From Verrucomicrobiota bacterium (lineage in GTDB: Bacteria > Verrucomicrobiota > Verrucomicrobiia > Verrucomicrobiales > DEV007): a stretch of 64,000 nt of DNA. The notes beneath the pieces were generated by a model. It was not told the DNA's origin. It did not search any database and saw nothing but the letters and a program-made list of their open reading frames with translations. Position numbers and translations under genes: made by a program. Positions within the stretch are counted from its first letter, which is position 1. Each line of letters begins with the position of its first letter. The stretch is from contig CAUJIH010000006.1 of the NCBI GenBank assembly GCA_963205275.1, forward strand, positions 1 to 64,000. The letters run 5' to 3'. Below are positions 8,964 through 17,797 of this stretch, one piece after another.

Positions 8964-10259
8964 ATGGATACTCCACAGAATACCTCTCGTCGATCCTTTC
9001 TCGGAACTGCTGCCTTAGCAGCGGGAGCCTACACAGCCGCCACTGGCCCCAATCTCCTGCTCGGTCAGGCCAAAGGAGCCAACTCTCGTGTCCGCGTGGG
9101 CATTATGGGTCTCGGTCGCGGTCGCGCCCATATCAAAGCCTACCTAGATGTGCCGAATACTGAAATCGCCTATCTTTGCGACGTCGATTCCAATCGTCTG
9201 GTCACCGGAGCCAGCACCATGGCGGGGAAGCAGGAAAAGGAACCTGAAAAGGTGACAGACTTCCGTCGTATGCTCGATGATCCCAATATCGATGCGATTT
9301 CCATCGCTGCGCCGAATTTCTGGCATGCCTCGGCTGCGATTCTCGGCTGCCAAGCCGGGAAAAACGTCTACGTCGAAAAGCCCGGTAGTTACAGCGCACA
9401 CGAAGCAATCCGACTCCCCGAGATCGCCGAAAAGAGTGGCAAAGTCGTGATGATGGGCAATCAACGCCGCTCCTATCCCGGCACGCGTATGGGAATGGAG
9501 AAGCTACACGCTGGTGCCATCGGGGAATTGCGCTACGCGAATGGCTACTACACTTCCGCACGTGAATCGATCAGCAAGGGGAAAATCACCAATCCTCCAG
9601 CAGAGCTGGACTGGCTGCTGTGGCAAGGTCCCGTCCCGGATGCTCCGTACAAAGACAATCTCGTCCCTTACAACTGGCACTGGCACTGGCTCTATGGCGG
9701 AGGAGAAATGGCGAATAATGGTCCTCACGTTCTCGACATCGCTCGTTGGGCACTGAAGGTTGACACTCCGAAACGCGTAACATGCAATGGGGGACGTTAC
9801 TATTTCGACGACGACCAAGAAACTCCCGACACTTTCGACGCCACGTTTGACTTCGGTCATTGCGGCATTTCTTGGAGTAATTCTTCCTGCCATCGCCGCA
9901 GCCCGGAGACCTTCCCCATCGTCACTGTCTTCGGGACAGAGGGGAAAATGGATATCGACTACCGCGCTGGATGGAAGATCTGGGATCTCAAGGGCAAGCT
10001 CGTCGAGGAGCATGATGAAGCTCCTAGCGATGTCCCGCACTTCACCTCCTTCATCGATGCGATTCGGGAAGGAAAGCCTCTACATCAGAACATCGCTGAC
10101 GCCCAGAAGAGTTCGATGCTCTGTCACCTAGGCAATATCGCCTACCGTGCGGGGGGAGCCATCGATATCGATCAGAAAACGAGTCTCTTGGTCGATGGAC
10201 AACCGGAAGCCAAGAAATACTGGAGTCGCGAAACCTATCGCGAAGGCTGGAAAATCTAA
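8964..10259 (+). CDS. Tat-exported Gfo/Idh/MocA-family oxidoreductase
   Basis: 431 residues from the ATG at 8964; the 27 codons upstream in frame are not conserved-looking. The N-terminus has a twin-arginine signal, SRRSFLGTAALAAGAY. A Rossmann domain follows with VRVGIMGLGRGRAHI as the nucleotide-binding motif. The active-site lysine lies in the VEKPGSYS segment (EKP motif), and the C-terminal domain carries NWHWHW and NNGPHVLDIARW. The enzyme should oxidise or reduce a sugar with NAD(P) pre-loaded before export. With the lactonase, DapA-like and RraA-like genes alongside, it fits a sugar-oxidation route (inference). Confidence 0.9.
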   Translation: MDTPQNTSRRSFLGTAALAAGAYTAATGPNLLLGQAKGANSRVRVGIMGLGRGRAHIKAYLDVPNTEIAYLCDVDSNRLVTGASTMAGKQEKEPEKVTDFRRMLDDPNIDAISIAAPNFWHASAAILGCQAGKNVYVEKPGSYSAHEAIRLPEIAEKSGKVVMMGNQRRSYPGTRMGMEKLHAGAIGELRYANGYYTSARESISKGKITNPPAELDWLLWQGPVPDAPYKDNLVPYNWHWHWLYGGGEMANNGPHVLDIARWALKVDTPKRVTCNGGRYYFDDDQETPDTFDATFDFGHCGISWSNSSCHRRSPETFPIVTVFGTEGKMDIDYRAGWKIWDLKGKLVEEHDEAPSDVPHFTSFIDAIREGKPLHQNIADAQKSSMLCHLGNIAYRAGGAIDIDQKTSLLVDGQPEAKKYWSRETYREGWKI

Positions 10260-10294
10260 TTCTGGATTCGCTTCACACCGAAACGCATCCTTCA

Positions 10295-10326
10295 GAGGTG
10301 ACCTTTGCCATCGCAGAGGTCACCTC
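10295..10326. terminator. bidirectional terminator between convergent genes
   Basis: GAGGTGACCT (10295-10304) pairs with AGGTCACCTC (10317-10326), a perfect ten-base-pair stem with a 12-base loop. On the plus strand it is followed by GCGTGTTTTG. It sits between the oxidoreductase gene ending at 10259 and the convergent gene ending at 10365. Confidence 0.65.
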
Positions 10327-10364
10327 GCGTGTTTTGAAGCGAAAAGTCGTTACAGAACCCGTTC

Positions 10365-10850
10365 TCAAAATCCGCTCTTTCTCAGAATTGCTCGCAGCTC
10401 ATTCTGGAAGGCGATGCTTTCCTCCTCGCTCGGGCGGAATTTCGGATCGACTGCATCCAGTCCGAGTCGTCCCATTTGATCGATCCACCAAGAGGCGCTC
10501 TGCCCACCGGAAAAGATCGCCTTTCCACTCACCAGCGCGCCGGGACGGAGCACCTGATCGACGCTCAATTTTACCTTTACCCCCGGAGCGGTCGAATCAG
10601 GAAGATCGGCGGAATCCTCGTCAGTCTCGATATCTTCCACTTCCTCCTCCGGTTTTTCAGGCTCCGGCTTGGCGGGAATACGGATCTCGATTCTCCAATC
10701 CTCCAAAAGAAAGCGCGTCTCCAGATAAGTAACCCTTACCCCGAACTCCTCACTCAGTTTTTTCTGAATTTCAGAAATTCCAGATCCCTCATCGGCCCAC
10801 GAGCGCACCTGGGCGATCTGGTCTTCCGTTAATGTTTTCGCATTGCTCAT
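10365..10850 (-). CDS. conserved hypothetical protein with N-terminal HTH-like segment
   Basis: 161 residues from the ATG at 10850, preceded by a C/T-rich leader; an upstream in-frame ATG at 10865 is less likely. Residues about 4-50 (LTEDQIAQVRSWADEG, then SEIQKKLSEEFGVRVTYLETRFLLEDW) look like a helix-turn-helix of the 'sense the left end, choose the next helix' type. An acidic Pro/Glu linker follows (about 57-82), then a small C-terminal domain ending GLDAVDPKFRPSEEESIAFQNEL. I do not recognise a named family. It diverges from the methyltransferase gene with only 38 bp between starts, so the two may share a promoter region. Confidence 0.72.
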   Translation of the reverse strand: MSNAKTLTEDQIAQVRSWADEGSGISEIQKKLSEEFGVRVTYLETRFLLEDWRIEIRIPAKPEPEKPEEEVEDIETDEDSADLPDSTAPGVKVKLSVDQVLRPGALVSGKAIFSGGQSASWWIDQMGRLGLDAVDPKFRPSEEESIAFQNELRAILRKSGF

Positions 10851-10888
10851 TGAAACAGGATTCACCCTGTAACATACTTTTTGCCATC

Positions 10889-11515
10889 ATGCCACCATCC
10901 GAAATACCCACTGACTGGGATCTGCATTATCGAGAAGATCACACCCCATGGGATAAAGGGAGTGCAGCCCCTCCGCTTCTGGAATGGATCGAAAAAAATC
11001 CAAATCAGCTCACTGGCCGCGTTCTTGTGCCCGGTTGTGGTCGAGGTCACGACGTCCGTGCGCTCGCAGGACTCCCGGAGGTAACCGAGGCCGTGGGACT
11101 CGATCTGTCTCCGACCGCCGTTTCTCTGGCGAATTCTTTTCCGAAGGTCAGTAGAGAGCGCTATTGCGTCGGGAATCTGTTCGATTTAGAGAAGAATCAT
11201 CGGGGCACCTACGACTGGGTCTTCGAGCACACCTGTTTCTGTGCAATCCCTATCGACTGCCGTGAGTCCTACGTCACCGGAGTCTGGTCGTCACTGCACC
11301 CCAGCGGCAGTCTGCTCAGCGTTTTCTATCTGAACCCCTACGATGATGAACACCAGCCGGAAGATGGCCCACCTCATGGTAGCACTCTTGAGGAACTGGA
11401 TGCGCTCTTCGTCCGATCCGGTCGATTCTCGATCCAGGAGAGCTATGTGCCGTCACGGAGCTATCCGGGGCGCGAAGGACTAGAGAGGGTCATGCGGATG
11501 ACGCGACAGGGTTGA
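10889..11515 (+). CDS. TPMT-family SAM-dependent methyltransferase
   Basis: 208 residues from the ATG at 10889; an upstream in-frame ATG at 10832 would overlap the divergent gene. The sequence starts with WDLHYREDHTPWDKG, the typical opening of thiopurine methyltransferase-like proteins. The SAM-binding glycine loop is VLVPGCGRGHDV, followed by VGLDLSPTAV and YDWVFEHTCFCAI. Bacterial members methylate thiols, selenium or tellurium compounds, or halides; this sequence alone does not show which. No other metal-resistance genes are nearby. Confidence 0.85.
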   Translation: MPPSEIPTDWDLHYREDHTPWDKGSAAPPLLEWIEKNPNQLTGRVLVPGCGRGHDVRALAGLPEVTEAVGLDLSPTAVSLANSFPKVSRERYCVGNLFDLEKNHRGTYDWVFEHTCFCAIPIDCRESYVTGVWSSLHPSGSLLSVFYLNPYDDEHQPEDGPPHGSTLEELDALFVRSGRFSIQESYVPSRSYPGREGLERVMRMTRQG

Positions 11516-11556
11516 GTCCTGATTCACGGATACCATTCCTCTTCCTGCGCTCTTCG

Positions 11557-14112
11557 TCAGGGCTGAGGAGCGGCCTCTGGTTTCGTTGTTGTCTCCCCTT
11601 CGCTCTCGCTGTCCTTTTTCTGTCCCGCGAGAGCTAGGCTCTCAGGCGAACGGCGACTGAGCTTGGCTGTTGTCGATTTCAGATTGATGAGATCCCACCA
11701 AGCATCGCCTAAATTCCCCGCCAAAGGCTTGCTCTTATCCCCACGCACTTGATCGATTTCCCCCAGAAGCTCTTGGGCGCTCTCATGGACATTGACTACG
11801 AGTTGCGCGTCATCCACGGAGAGCTTCCCATCTCCGCCCGGGATCTTATCCAGATCTGATTTTAGTTTTTTAATCCTTGTCCGGATCTCGGATACTCGAG
11901 GATCATCCTTTTCAGCCGACGCAGCCCCCTTCCCTGCATCGCTTTCCCCCGTCTTTTCGGTGGCTGGCTTTCCGGGACTTTCGTTGTTTCCAACAGGATT
12001 CGCGCTTTGCCCTTCGCCAGCGTCTTTCGACTTCACTTCAGTCACCGGAGCGACGCTTTCCGTCTTCTCCACAGGGAGTTCGGATACTGTCACCTGGCTC
12101 TTCGGACTCACCGGCGCATTGGGAGCTTCTCGGTCTGGACGCGGAGCGGTGACGGGTTCTGCGGTTTTCGACGGGACAGACTTTGGGGTCGCACCGGCAT
12201 AGGCAGGAGTGATCGCACCTAAAGAGGAGCCAGAATGGGCAGGGACCGGAGGTGCCGGATAGGTAACTCTCGACGCAGTCGAACGCTCAGTGATCGTCAC
12301 CGGAATGGGAGTCGTGCTGTCCTCCGTGTCTTTTCCGAACGTCCGATTCGACTTTCGGGCAGAGGCTGCTGCATTAAATTCCGGAACATCTGCGACGGGT
12401 TCTGCTCGGACTGAAGCTCGCTCGCCCCTGTCTGTAACCACGGTCTTCCCTGACTGGATGGGCACGTGAATCGGAGCGGCCTTCCAAGGTTCCCGCGTGA
12501 TTGGCTTCTCGGTTAGTCCCTCCCTCCCACTATTGAGCGCCACAGGGGTAATAAGCATCATTAGATGCTGCCTCTTACGTCCAAGACTCCTATGTTTAAA
12601 AGCATACCCGATCACGGGGATACGCCCGAGGATAGGAAGACCGGTTTCATTTTCATCCGACCTGGCAGCATCCAAGCCACTGATCGCTACAGTATATCCG
12701 CTCTGTACGGTCAGGGGGGCTGTATAAACCCGCGAAGTCGCGATCGGGAAAGGATTGCCGTTGATGATTTCCGTCCCGACGATATCCGATACCGTCACTG
12801 AAACATTCAGCAGCACCTTGTTACCTGCCATCAATTTCGGCAGAACATTGATCACCGTGCCGATGGGCAGATACTCCACCGATGAGACCTGTGTGGCTCC
12901 CGCTCCCAAACTGGCGCTGGCATCAGAACTGAGCACAGGCTGATTGATCACACTGCGGAAGGAGACTTCTCGATTATCCAGCGTTACCATGCGTGGATAG
13001 GACACCATGCGCGTCTTCCGATCGCTGTAGATTGCCCGAAGTTTTAAATTCAAGTCACTGTAGCTGAGCACTGCCGTCGGAAGTGCGTAGCCGCTGACGC
13101 GATTGAGATTGAGCGGTCCCTCATTATTGGAGAGGGAAACATTGAGTCCTTCCTGCCCCAGCACGCCATTCCAGTCGATTCCCAGTTCAGAATTCGGATC
13201 TCGGCTTGTCTCCACGAACTTAACTTCGACCGCAATCATCGGCTGCGGGCGATCCGCAGAGGCCAGATAAGCCTCGATCCACTGGTGTTGCTGACGGGTG
13301 GCGACGACATAAAGGGTATTCGAATCGCTGTTCCAGATGACTTTCGACTGACCGGATGTTTGATTCCCTCCGCCCTGTCCGGAGTTTGGCTCGACAGCTT
13401 GAGCGACATTGCTCTGATTCATTGCGACAGGGACAGAAAGGTCCGGTTGCCCCTGAAAGCCGCCCATTGAAAAGCGCCCCATATTATCGACTGAAGCAGT
13501 CGGAGCGAGAGATGCCACGTTCCCCGTCGTAGGAATATTAAGAATATTCTGAATATCCTCGAGAATTCTGGAAGGCTCGACCACGAAGAAGTCAGGGGCA
13601 CCCTGTAGATTGAGTCCGGATGAAGCTGACTGACCATTCTGCGAAGAGGAGTTCCCTCCGCTCCCCATTGCACTCTGAGTATTCTTAGTCACCAACTCCT
13701 GAGCATTGTAATTAATCTCATAGATCCGTCCGATCAATTCCTGATCGTTCGCAGGACGTAGATACCAGATACCGCTGTCGTAGATTAGGGTAACTCCGTT
13801 CGCCTTCGCCAAGGTCTCCAGCGCCGAGAACGGGGCTGCGTTGATCGTAAAAGTTACCAAATTCGCAGCAGAAGTGTTCCCCTCGGGTAAACCGAAGAAT
13901 CCGATTCCTGCATCCTCCGCCATCAGGCGCATTACGTCACTGAGTACAGCCTTAGAGAAACTGTACTGTCGCGGTGGCGCATTCCGAAGAGCGTATGCGG
14001 CAGCCTCGTAAGCCGGGGAGTTGGAGAGCGCTAAATGTGAATTGCTCTGCCCCATCAGGGGAGAAGCAATACACATGAGGGCGAATAAGGAGGCGAAAAA
14101 TGAACGATTCAT
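11557..14112 (-). CDS. type IV pilus secretin (PilQ/GspD family) with long C-terminal tail
   Basis: 851 residues with a signal peptide (1-21). Small N0/N1-type periplasmic domains follow (for example DVMRLMAEDAGIGFFGLPEG). Then comes the secretin domain, with VEVKFVETSRDPNSELGIDW and the closing ARSDENETGLPILGRIPVIG, ending LMMLITPVAL near residue 523. The protein then continues for about 326 residues: a Pro/Ser/Thr/Lys/Glu-rich stretch and a helical segment from about 739 (DDPRVSEIRTRIKKLKSDL). Most secretins stop close to the secretin domain. It forms the outer-membrane pore for the pilus encoded divergently. Its position matches the Amuc_1098-type secretin of Akkermansia, by recollection of that locus. 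Confidence 0.88.
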   Translation of the reverse strand: MNRSFFASLFALMCIASPLMGQSNSHLALSNSPAYEAAAYALRNAPPRQYSFSKAVLSDVMRLMAEDAGIGFFGLPEGNTSAANLVTFTINAAPFSALETLAKANGVTLIYDSGIWYLRPANDQELIGRIYEINYNAQELVTKNTQSAMGSGGNSSSQNGQSASSGLNLQGAPDFFVVEPSRILEDIQNILNIPTTGNVASLAPTASVDNMGRFSMGGFQGQPDLSVPVAMNQSNVAQAVEPNSGQGGGNQTSGQSKVIWNSDSNTLYVVATRQQHQWIEAYLASADRPQPMIAVEVKFVETSRDPNSELGIDWNGVLGQEGLNVSLSNNEGPLNLNRVSGYALPTAVLSYSDLNLKLRAIYSDRKTRMVSYPRMVTLDNREVSFRSVINQPVLSSDASASLGAGATQVSSVEYLPIGTVINVLPKLMAGNKVLLNVSVTVSDIVGTEIINGNPFPIATSRVYTAPLTVQSGYTVAISGLDAARSDENETGLPILGRIPVIGYAFKHRSLGRKRQHLMMLITPVALNSGREGLTEKPITREPWKAAPIHVPIQSGKTVVTDRGERASVRAEPVADVPEFNAAASARKSNRTFGKDTEDSTTPIPVTITERSTASRVTYPAPPVPAHSGSSLGAITPAYAGATPKSVPSKTAEPVTAPRPDREAPNAPVSPKSQVTVSELPVEKTESVAPVTEVKSKDAGEGQSANPVGNNESPGKPATEKTGESDAGKGAASAEKDDPRVSEIRTRIKKLKSDLDKIPGGDGKLSVDDAQLVVNVHESAQELLGEIDQVRGDKSKPLAGNLGDAWWDLINLKSTTAKLSRRSPESLALAGQKKDSESEGETTTKPEAAPQP

Positions 14113-14245
14113 TTGAAATTTATAGAAAATACAATAAACTTAGTAATCCGTAAAGCTGTTATTTCGGGGAAATCATAAATCCTCATCTGTCGATTTTTGA
14201 AATTTTTTGCATTTTTGAATTTTTATTATAACTTTCATAGTTTTC
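14113..14245. promoter_or_regulatory. AT-rich divergent promoter region of the pilus locus
   Basis: This 133-bp gap separates the secretin start from the pilus operon start. It is far more AT-rich than the surrounding genes, with several T-runs on the plus strand and a TATAAC at 14227-14232 just before the prepilin start. No well-spaced -35 box accompanies it, so I claim a promoter region and not a mapped promoter. Confidence 0.45.
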
Positions 14246-15769
14246 ATGAATCTTATTTTAACTCAATTGCGGAAGCAAAGTGGCTTCACCCTTGTGGAGC
14301 TTCTCTTGATGCTTGGGATCCTCGCGATTTTATCGACGGTGAGCGCTGTAGCAGTCTCGCAGATCGGGCGTAATGCACAGCGGCAAAAGACAGAATCTGA
14401 TGTAAGAACGGTAAATCAAGCTATTGCGATCTATTTGTCGAATGGTGGGGCTCTCGATTTTCTTACAGATCCGAATGCCATTCTGACAAAGCTGAAAACC
14501 ACTCGCTCCAAGAATGAAAAGACGAGATTCGTCGGCGCAGGAACAGGACAAATGATTGATGCCAAACTCGTCGCTGTTCCCATCGATGCGGATAGTTGGA
14601 AGTCCCGGGCTAGTTATGATCCTGTTGCAAAACGCTTCACTATCTCCACCAGCAATCCTGGTGTGGAATTTGAAATTGATCCCTCCTTGGTGAATTCTCC
14701 TCCACCCACGGAATGGAGAAATTCGGGGTCGGTATCGTATTCACAATCGACTGGCTGGGTATGGGATTATTCCTACGCCTATAATACTGGTCCGAACTCA
14801 GGCCCTTCTACTTTTAGCGTGAATCCACTTGTAACGGACACCACCATACCGAGTAATGGAGTCACTCCTCCAATCGTCGTCCCTCCCGTAAACCCTGGTC
14901 CCTCTGGCCCCGTCGATCCGCCAGTGGACCCCCCCATCCCTCCGGCTCTATTACCGACACCGATCTTTAATCCTGCGGGAGGCGCAGCTCTGGAGAGTAA
15001 ATTCCCACTCGCTGTATCGATCACGAATTTGCCCGATTCATCATCCGGAACAGCGGTTTATCAATTAGATAGTGGATCTTGGACTCCCTACACTGGCCCT
15101 GTTTCTGTGTCGCAGAATTCTACCCTTCGGGCACAATTCCTCACGATCGACAGCACAAAATTCCGCGATGGTATGCAGGCAAATGCTTTCTATTATCCCG
15201 TACCTGAAAGCCTCGGCGGTACAGTCGGAGCAGAATTCCACTCCCCAACAGGTGGCTCGAACCTAGTTTACGAGATCACGGAAGAGGGTACTCGATTCTC
15301 TCACGGAGATCCGCTCTTCATCCTCGACGGAACTCCTATTCTCTCTGGAGACCCTAATGTCGTCTCGTTCACCTCTACGACTTTCAGCGACATTGTACCA
15401 GGGCAGAAATTCAAACTGGGTGACTTTTACTACCACAACGGCTCCACTTATTACGATTCTCACGCGACCGGAGTCAGTCTTCACATAATCATCGAGTTAC
15501 CAGATCGAGGTCAAACTCTGGATTTTAATATCAGAATGGATCTCGTAAATACGCCGAACGATCCAGATGACCCCGATGCGAGTGCAGACTTTGTGAGACT
15601 GACCAATCTTTCTCAAAACCTCCCTCTCATGATCAACGGAGTCCCCTACAAGATCGTCCTCGAATTCGGTGCGACGGACTCCTTCGGCTTTTCAACTGGA
15701 AATCAGTTCCATGTTTACGAAGGAGCGACAGGACAAGGAGAACTACTCGGTACTTTCCTCCCGCAATAA
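14246..15769 (+). CDS. very large type IV prepilin-like protein
   Basis: 507 residues. The N-terminus is a class III prepilin signal: KQSG|FTLVELLLMLGILAIL, cleaved after Gly13, with Glu18 at position +5. A pilin-type helix follows, with a T2SS/pseudopilin-like segment to about residue 180. Residues about 205-240 form a proline-rich hinge (PPIVVPPVNPGPSGPVDPP). The C-terminal 260 residues look like beta-sandwich adhesin modules, including a CHB_HEX-type segment (AVYQLDSGSWTPYTGP). Ordinary pilins have 140-200 residues, so this is more likely a tip or adhesive pilin than the bulk subunit, though it is the first gene of the operon. Inference only. Confidence 0.85.
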   Translation: MNLILTQLRKQSGFTLVELLLMLGILAILSTVSAVAVSQIGRNAQRQKTESDVRTVNQAIAIYLSNGGALDFLTDPNAILTKLKTTRSKNEKTRFVGAGTGQMIDAKLVAVPIDADSWKSRASYDPVAKRFTISTSNPGVEFEIDPSLVNSPPPTEWRNSGSVSYSQSTGWVWDYSYAYNTGPNSGPSTFSVNPLVTDTTIPSNGVTPPIVVPPVNPGPSGPVDPPVDPPIPPALLPTPIFNPAGGAALESKFPLAVSITNLPDSSSGTAVYQLDSGSWTPYTGPVSVSQNSTLRAQFLTIDSTKFRDGMQANAFYYPVPESLGGTVGAEFHSPTGGSNLVYEITEEGTRFSHGDPLFILDGTPILSGDPNVVSFTSTTFSDIVPGQKFKLGDFYYHNGSTYYDSHATGVSLHIIIELPDRGQTLDFNIRMDLVNTPNDPDDPDASADFVRLTNLSQNLPLMINGVPYKIVLEFGATDSFGFSTGNQFHVYEGATGQGELLGTFLPQ

Positions 15770-15806
15770 AACCATACTCTCACCCATCCCCATCTCTCTA
15801 CCCACC

Positions 15807-16880
15807 ATGCAAGGCATCGACGAAAGAAGCCCTCTCGGGAACCGAATTCTGCACCTAGCGCAGAAGTACAATATCAGTGACTTCTACATCACCCCCCGCG
15901 AACAGCTCTCATACAAGATGAACGGAGATCTTGTCATCGACTCCTTCATCTACCAGCCGGAGCACGAGATACCAGTGACCCCCGGTACTCTCGACTACGC
16001 AATGCAGATTGGCCCGCTTCGCTTTCGTGTCAATCAACTGGTGACACGCGGACGGCTTCGCTGGGTCATGCGTCTCCTGCCGAGCAATATCCCCGCCCCC
16101 CAACAAATATCGCTGCCTCCCCAGGCGATGAAAGCTTATCTGGAAGCAAAGAATGGACTCTTTCTCGTCTGTGGAGCCACTGGATCGGGTAAATCGACAA
16201 CGATCGCATCCATGATCAAAGCGAGAGCAGAGCGCCGTCGAGAACATATCATTACTTTCGAGGATCCGATCGAATACATTCTGCCGACCAATCTTCCTTC
16301 TCTGATAACTCAGCGTGAGATGGGTTCAGACGAACTCGACTTCGCTCGCTCACTGCGTGCGTCACTCCGTCAGGCTCCAGATGTTATCATGGTAGGAGAA
16401 ATTCGTGATGGAGAGACCGCTGAAATCGCTCTTCAGGCAGCCGAGACCGGGCATGTAGTGATTGCGACCATGCATACCTCTTCTGCTGCTCAGACCGTAC
16501 AGCGCTTTCTAAAAATGGTTCCCACCGAGCGCATGGAGAACGCCATGCTCTCTTTCGCAGATTCGATGAGAATGATCCTCTGCCAGCAACTCCTCTTCGA
16601 CAGCCAGCAAGAACGTCGTTTCCCGGTTCATGAGGTTCTCTTTCCCTATGATTCCGTCACTGGCATGATCCGTCGCGGTGACTTCAAGCGGCTCGATCAT
16701 GAACTTGAAACCGGCACTACGAAGGGAATGATGAACTTCGAGCACAGCCTAAAGATGCGAGAATTCGAAGGCTGGCACTCTTCTACGCCACCAAAGACAG
16801 GCTATACCGAGCACGAAGTGGCCGAATATCTGATCCGTGAAACGTCTCTCCCTGATCAACAAGCAGCCCTCTCCCGCTGA
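15807..16880 (+). CDS. PilT-like pilus retraction ATPase
   Basis: 357 residues from the ATG at 15807; a longer frame would overlap the prepilin gene by 100 bp. Walker A is GATGSGKST near residue 122 and the Asp box is ITFEDPIEY. Walker B is DVIMVGEIRD near residue 192. Next come the PilT-typical ETAEIALQAAETGHVVIATMH and SSAAQTVQRF, and a C-terminal segment ETGTTKGMMNFEHSL that aligns with the PilT C-terminal domain. PilB-type features, such as a long N-terminal domain and a tetracysteine zinc motif, are absent, so retraction is favoured over extension. No PilB is present in the window. Confidence 0.88.
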   Translation: MQGIDERSPLGNRILHLAQKYNISDFYITPREQLSYKMNGDLVIDSFIYQPEHEIPVTPGTLDYAMQIGPLRFRVNQLVTRGRLRWVMRLLPSNIPAPQQISLPPQAMKAYLEAKNGLFLVCGATGSGKSTTIASMIKARAERRREHIITFEDPIEYILPTNLPSLITQREMGSDELDFARSLRASLRQAPDVIMVGEIRDGETAEIALQAAETGHVVIATMHTSSAAQTVQRFLKMVPTERMENAMLSFADSMRMILCQQLLFDSQQERRFPVHEVLFPYDSVTGMIRRGDFKRLDHELETGTTKGMMNFEHSLKMREFEGWHSSTPPKTGYTEHEVAEYLIRETSLPDQQAALSR

Positions 16881-16886
16881 CATCTT

Positions 16887-17753
16887 ATGGAATTCAAAGA
16901 TATTAAAGAGGTTCTCACCTTTGCGGCATTCCGTCCTGAGTCCGATAATCCTCGGTTCAACTGGGGGCAGCGTTTTCCCAAACGCAAATCCGTGATCGTG
17001 AACATCAGTCGTGGACGATGCTCATGGGCATACATCAATCGAAAAGGACTCGTAGAAAACACTGCGGAATCTGACGGCGAATTCGTAGAAGTAGCCCCTC
17101 AGATGGCAGACGTCTGGAAAGCCAATACGGAAGATGGCTGGATCGGAATTTCTCTGAATCAACGCTTTATCATCAGCTTAGAACACAACCTCTCTCGAAA
17201 AAAAGGCTGGGAGGAAGAGCTGCGCCTGAGTCCCAAATCAATCCTTGGGACCAAGTATGACCGCAGCAAGCGCTACGCGATCCAGCACAATGCGGAGACC
17301 AGCGCCAGTCTGGTAATGGCCTGTGATGATTCGATGGTGAAATCGATCGAAGAAACGATGCGTGGACTCAATCTACGTCCCGCACGCATTTGCATAGGAC
17401 TCTTCGCTATGATGGGTCATCTCCTCAATCGCATCTCTGAGGATACTACCATGAAAAGCCAAGATCTTGTGATTCTCGGCTGGCTTGATGGCTCCCTATG
17501 TCTCGTGCGTCAAAAGAGTGGACAATGGCAAGATGTTCGCTGTCGAAGCGGTATTACCCCCGGGGACGATGTCACCATCACACAAATGATTCGCCCCTTT
17601 ATCGAGAGGGCGGAACCTTCAACTAGAATCCTGATTATGGAAGACAGGAAGCAAGGGACTTTCTCCACCAGCTATCTCGATCAATTCCAAAATATGCATG
17701 TAACAGATGTTACAGAGGAATTTCATCTCTGGAATATCCTGTCGAAATATTGA
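16887..17753 (+). CDS. PilM-like inner-membrane platform protein
   Basis: 288 residues, soluble, no signal peptide. It lies 6 bp after the ATPase and is followed by PilN/PilO/PilP-like genes in canonical order. Sequence similarity to PilM is weak by eye; the regions SVIVNISRGRCSWAYINRKG and RPARICIGLFAMMGHLLNRI could be strands of an actin-like fold. Amuc_1101 of Akkermansia holds the equivalent place. The call rests mainly on synteny. Its stop codon overlaps a TTG that would extend the next gene, showing tight packing. Confidence 0.62.
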   Translation: MEFKDIKEVLTFAAFRPESDNPRFNWGQRFPKRKSVIVNISRGRCSWAYINRKGLVENTAESDGEFVEVAPQMADVWKANTEDGWIGISLNQRFIISLEHNLSRKKGWEEELRLSPKSILGTKYDRSKRYAIQHNAETSASLVMACDDSMVKSIEETMRGLNLRPARICIGLFAMMGHLLNRISEDTTMKSQDLVILGWLDGSLCLVRQKSGQWQDVRCRSGITPGDDVTITQMIRPFIERAEPSTRILIMEDRKQGTFSTSYLDQFQNMHVTDVTEEFHLWNILSKY

Positions 17754-17797
17754 TTTCTGCGACGCTTCTAGCACTGCATTACCTCGCATCGTACCCA

